Below, piece by piece: positions 60,500-64,000 of a stretch of 64,000 nucleotides of DNA. Source of the DNA: Macrostomum hystrix (lineage: Eukaryota > Platyhelminthes > Macrostomidae). The notes beneath the pieces were generated by a model, which saw only the letters and a list, made by a program, of their open reading frames with translations, searched no databases and had not been told where the DNA came from. Made by a program: the position numbers and the translations under genes. The stretch covers positions 8,504,001 through 8,568,000 of the forward strand of contig CATNEN010000038.1 of the NCBI GenBank assembly GCA_950097015.1. Direction: 5' to 3'. Within the stretch, counting starts at the first letter, position 1; every line of letters begins with the position of its first letter.

Positions 60500-61689
60500 T
60501 GTAGGCTATATAAAAATATTAAAATACAATGTGTTCCAATTGTAATTTTATATTGATGACAATGATGGATTGTTATAGCTATGTGTACATTATTTTAGGG
60601 GGTCATTAGCCTACCAAGTTCATTATTAAAAACTTAAGAGCAGACCAATTTATTTGTATATAGACTAAGTCAGAGGCTTATAAGACTATAGGCATAGCTA
60701 GACCTATCTAATCTAAGAAACACAAATATAAAACCGGAGTCTTTTTGCTACTTAAAATTTTCCCAAACCAACCAGCTAGATATCATAGCTCATCTTGTTA
60801 TATTTTGTTTTTAGTGTAGTGTAGTTGCTACCATAAAAATGTATGGATAAGGCCAATGGTAACAATTGACATGTTACCATGCTTATCACAGTTCTGGTGC
60901 CTGCTGGTTCAATTAAAACCCAGGGCCAGGGTAATTATGACTGGTATCTGAACACTTCATTCTCTTACAACTTCGTCATCCAGATGACGAATTCTTCATG
61001 ATCTGAGAGAGTGGAAGAGGGTGGGTGACGAAGTGAATTCGATTTGTGAATACACACTCCGTCCTCTATATCATTTATAGCTTGTTTTTTCAGTATTTGC
61101 ACACCGTGTTATTCCTTTTTTTATTTCGTTCTTTTTTATAAATGGGTAGCTTTAGCTTTGGTGGGCAAGCTGAAAAAGCCTAATAATCACTCTTTAATTG
61201 TTTTTACTTCAAAAAGTTTTTTTTCTTTCATTTTCTAATCCGTTTTCTAGCTTTCTGTCATATGTCACAAAGGGTCAGTAAGACTTTCATAAAAAACACG
61301 TTCTAACTTCAGGGACTTTGTTGATTAGAGCTATTGAATTGCGTGGAAATTCAAAACCTCGTAAAATATAAATTGTACTAAATGATTCTGTTGAAATAGC
61401 TAGGGAGCAAAATGGTTCCTGTAATTCATGATGTCAAATTATAAAGTTGAATTTATTTTTGCAATAAATTATTATAGAAAAAATATTGAAATAGAATTAA
61501 AATACAAAAAACAAGAGACAACTAATACATAATTTTCATTTGGATAGTATTTCTTAAGCACAACTGTTTTTATACTGCTCTGAACAAAGTTGCACTCCGG
61601 ACTCACAATGAAGAACCAAGTAGTTATACTACAGTGGTCCTTGTGAAGAACTCGGCGAAAACAGTTAAGAATTCTTTAGCCACCGTGTA
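60500..61689. other. AT-rich sequence, no gene seen
   Basis: Nothing that I can support between the third MITE copy and the mariner element. Confidence 0.45.
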
Positions 61690-62263
61690 CTGAAAGTTTT
61701 GAGATGCACCAAAACCAAAAGTGTCTGAGTCAAATTTTCTGTCACAATTTTTCAAAGTAGTTGCCACCAGCTTGTACACATTTCCTCATTCGGTGAAACC
61801 ACTGCGTCCAGGCTCCAGCACAGGTCACTCGCGGGTCCTCGTCGATGATTCTCCGGACGGCAGCGATGTTTTCGTCCGTGACAGCGGAAGCTGGACGTCC
61901 CGACCGAGGCTCGTCATCAAGGCTGCTCCGGCCCCACTTGCATTCGCTGTACCACCGAAAAACGGTGGCACGTGAAGGGGCTTGGTCTCCAAAGGCAGCA
62001 CGTAAACTTTGAACGCATTGCTCTTGCGTGAGACCTTTACGCTGGTCGTAAACTATCATGGCACGAAAGTCGCGGTTTGTCAACTCCATTGGAGCGAGTA
62101 CAGTTTGGTAGGGGGTATTGACTTTTAAGAGTGATTGTGAAAAATTGACAAGAGCGAAAAGGCAGAAAATTTATACTCATTCATTTTTAAGGTGGTAGAG
62201 TATGTACATTAAAAGGCGTGCAGCTGCGACTTATAAGTCAGACGTATCTCAAAACTTTCAGTA
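61688..62263 (-). mobile_element. Internally deleted mariner element
   Basis: The element spans 61690-62261 (572 bp) with inverted ends CTGAAAGTTTTGAGAT, flanked on both sides by TA (61688-61689 and 62262-62263), the mariner target duplication. Full-length mariners are about 1.3 kb, so roughly 0.7 kb is missing inside. Confidence 0.93.
61742..62089 (-). pseudogene. Mariner transposase, N- and C-termini fused by deletion
   Basis: The 115-residue frame starts MELTNRDFRAMIVYDQRKGL, continues through the paired helix-turn-helix DNA-binding region (SRATVFRWYSECKWGRSSLD, GRPASAVTDENIAAVRRIID) and then jumps near DPRVTC|AGAW to the usual transposase C-terminus (FHRMRKCVQAGGNYFEKL). The catalytic DDD core is therefore absent. 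An intact fused frame could in principle give a DNA-binding-only peptide, but there is no sign that it is used. Confidence 0.92.
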
Positions 62264-62477
62264 CGCCCCTCGTTTAGCATAATCTAAAAGTACCAAATAA
62301 CTAGCTTTCTAATCAAAATTATAATTACCCATACTATATTTGGGAAATTTGGGTAAGTAAATAATATTTGTCAGACAACTTTTTCGTACAATTAATTTTA
62401 TTACCACGGCGTAACACAGACAAAGTGTAACCGTAATGTACAATATATATTGAATTCTACTGAACGCCGATTTCAGC

Positions 62478-62750
62478 TCACAATATCCTGATTCACAAAA
62501 TCTTGATTCACAGAATCCTGATTCACAGAATCCTGATTCACAGAATCCTGATTCACAGAATCCTGATTCACAGAATCCTGATTCACAGAATCCTGATTCA
62601 CAGAATCCTGATTCACAGAATCCTGATTCACAGAATCCTGATTCACAGAATCCTGATTCACAGAATCCTGATTCACAGAATCCTGATTCACAGAATCCTG
62701 ATTCACAGAATCCTGATTCACAGAATCCTGATTCACAGAATCCTGATTCA
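62478..62750 (+). repeat. 15-bp minisatellite with internal dyad
   Basis: About 18 copies of TGATTCACAGAATCC. Each unit contains GATTC and GAATC around ACA, so every unit is a small potential hairpin. The minus strand reads NQDSV repeats in a 103-codon frame that I reject as a gene. Confidence 0.96.
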
Positions 62751-62789
62751 ATTGGTACACAAATTCCGATAGTATTGGTGCCACTGTGG

Positions 62790-64000
62790 TGTACGTTGCT
62801 TTTGTATTTGATAATGCTGATTTATCGAAAAATATATAATCAGCTCCCGTTAGTGGCGTGCGTTTTAATATTAATTATAGATATACATAACCAAGGGCTT
62901 CTTAACAGTAGGACTTACCAAGCAATTTTGCCGCCCGTTTTTATACCAAGGGGGATTCCTCCCTGACAATTTTTTTGGCAGCGCCCGAATGCTAACAGCG
63001 TTGGGTGGTGACTGATTGGTTGACAGACTAGGCGATGGTGTCCTGTGGTTGAGCTGCGCCTAATATTTTGGCTTGAGCATTGAAATTTGAGAAATTCGCG
63101 TCAGGGTGTCCATAGTAGCTTAGTTCCACCTGTTGTAGCCCTTGAAGGTCCAGCAGTCTGTCTAGATAAAGTTAGGTGACCACCGAAGACGGAGATGATG
63201 CAGGCACACTCGGGTGACATGCTGATAAAGTTTGAAGGTCTGGAAAGGCCGCACTGAGGCGCAGTGCAAATTCGTGTATAGGGGTGTATGAAATACACTA
63301 GCTCTTATGGGAAAAATCGGACCTTCGGCCAGAAACGTTGAATATCTCGACGGTATGAAGAGCTGGCGACTTGTTTCTTGTTTCAGAAGATGCGCAACAA
63401 AAAGTTGGCCCGTGTTCTTGAGTTTCTCCCCCCTTGGTAGTTCTACTGTTAATAACCTTTGTGATTAAGTGATTAAATATTAACTAAAGGCTGCTTTGAT
63501 TATTCGTGTCTATGGCTTTATACGGGGCCGTAGTCCAATGCACTTAAACATGCGCTAAGTTTTCCAACTTAACTCTTCGTTTTCCATTCCTTGTTGCGTT
63601 CAGTCGGAATCCAGGCACTGATGACAGGATGTTCACCAAATATATTTTTGAGAAATATTAGTTTTTATGATTTGTGGCGCTTGCCCCCAGACTCTTAGAA
63701 AACAGTTAAAAAACAGAGATTCTTTTTAAATTAACAGAGATTCTGTTCAGTGAAATTTCCGCACTGTCTCACAGACAGCCAGACTACTAAAAGTAGAATT
63801 CTCAGCATTTAAAATCTATCTTGCCATGAACATTGTCTGAGCGTAAAAAGTGCTTAGCCAATCAACGGTCGAATTCGTCACAAAAGCCAGTCTCACTGGT
63901 CTTATAAATATAGGCCACTATTGCTTTGGAATGCCCTACGGCTAAATTTTTAAATGACGAAACCAAGACGCAATAATCTTTATACTCGTAATTTAAGGAG
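62790..64000. other. Unassigned right end of the window
   Basis: Mixed-composition sequence. I find no exon with convincing splice context, no tRNA and no array. An upstream exon of a gene beyond the window cannot be excluded. Confidence 0.4.

Overview
The window is animal nuclear DNA. It has GC-rich coding exons with GT-AG introns in AT-rich surroundings, a VHS/GAT trafficking gene, a gamma-type syntrophin, a Ly6/three-finger surface protein, and P-element, piggyBac, mariner and Ty3/Gypsy remnants. It is unusually rich in tandem repeats, which cover roughly half of the 64 kb. The whole picture suggests a repeat-rich invertebrate. A free-living flatworm such as Macrostomum is my guess, but nothing here proves the taxon. 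There are no operons and no CRISPR arrays. Most long open frames are produced by stop-free minisatellites and are not genes.

Layout. 1-2.8 kb: AT-rich sequence with a MITE-like element. 2.8-8.04 kb (+): a four-exon gene for a novel type I membrane glycoprotein whose introns hold a SINE and three minisatellites. 9.2-13.1 kb: a 30-bp repeat array split by the 3' end of a Ty3/Gypsy element (RNase H, integrase, polypurine tract, 220-bp LTR). 13.4-27.7 kb: a 14-kb satellite of 42-bp and 34-bp units with a 3,524-bp higher-order period. 27.7-28.95 kb: a broken piggyBac transposase. 29.27-30.35 kb: a P-element deletion derivative with 34-bp terminal inverted repeats and an 8-bp target duplication. 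30.5-36.57 kb (+): a gene encoding a signal peptide, three near-identical Ly6 plus Thr/Asn-rich modules and a GPI-type tail. 38.25-42.0 kb (-): gamma-syntrophin-like gene. 43-46.86 kb: polypurine and polypyrimidine arrays, a kilobase-scale inverted duplication and a GTGA microsatellite. 50.0-52.6 kb (+): TOM1-like VHS/GAT adaptor. 53.7-57.4 kb: 27-bp and 24-bp arrays. 57.9-59.2 kb (-): the 3' end of an RGG/Gln-rich protein gene. 59.4-60.5 kb: two more MITE copies. 61.69-62.26 kb: an internally deleted mariner. 62.5 kb: a 15-bp hairpin-like array.

The five host genes have no obvious shared pathway. Syntrophin is a membrane-cytoskeleton scaffold, the TOM1-like protein is an endosomal ubiquitin/clathrin adaptor, two genes encode surface proteins, and one encodes a probable RNA-binding protein. 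Their common trait is that most introns carry minisatellites or SINEs. The best candidates for follow-up are the intron-bounded triplication of the Ly6/mucin-like module, the nested higher-order satellite, and the inverted duplication.
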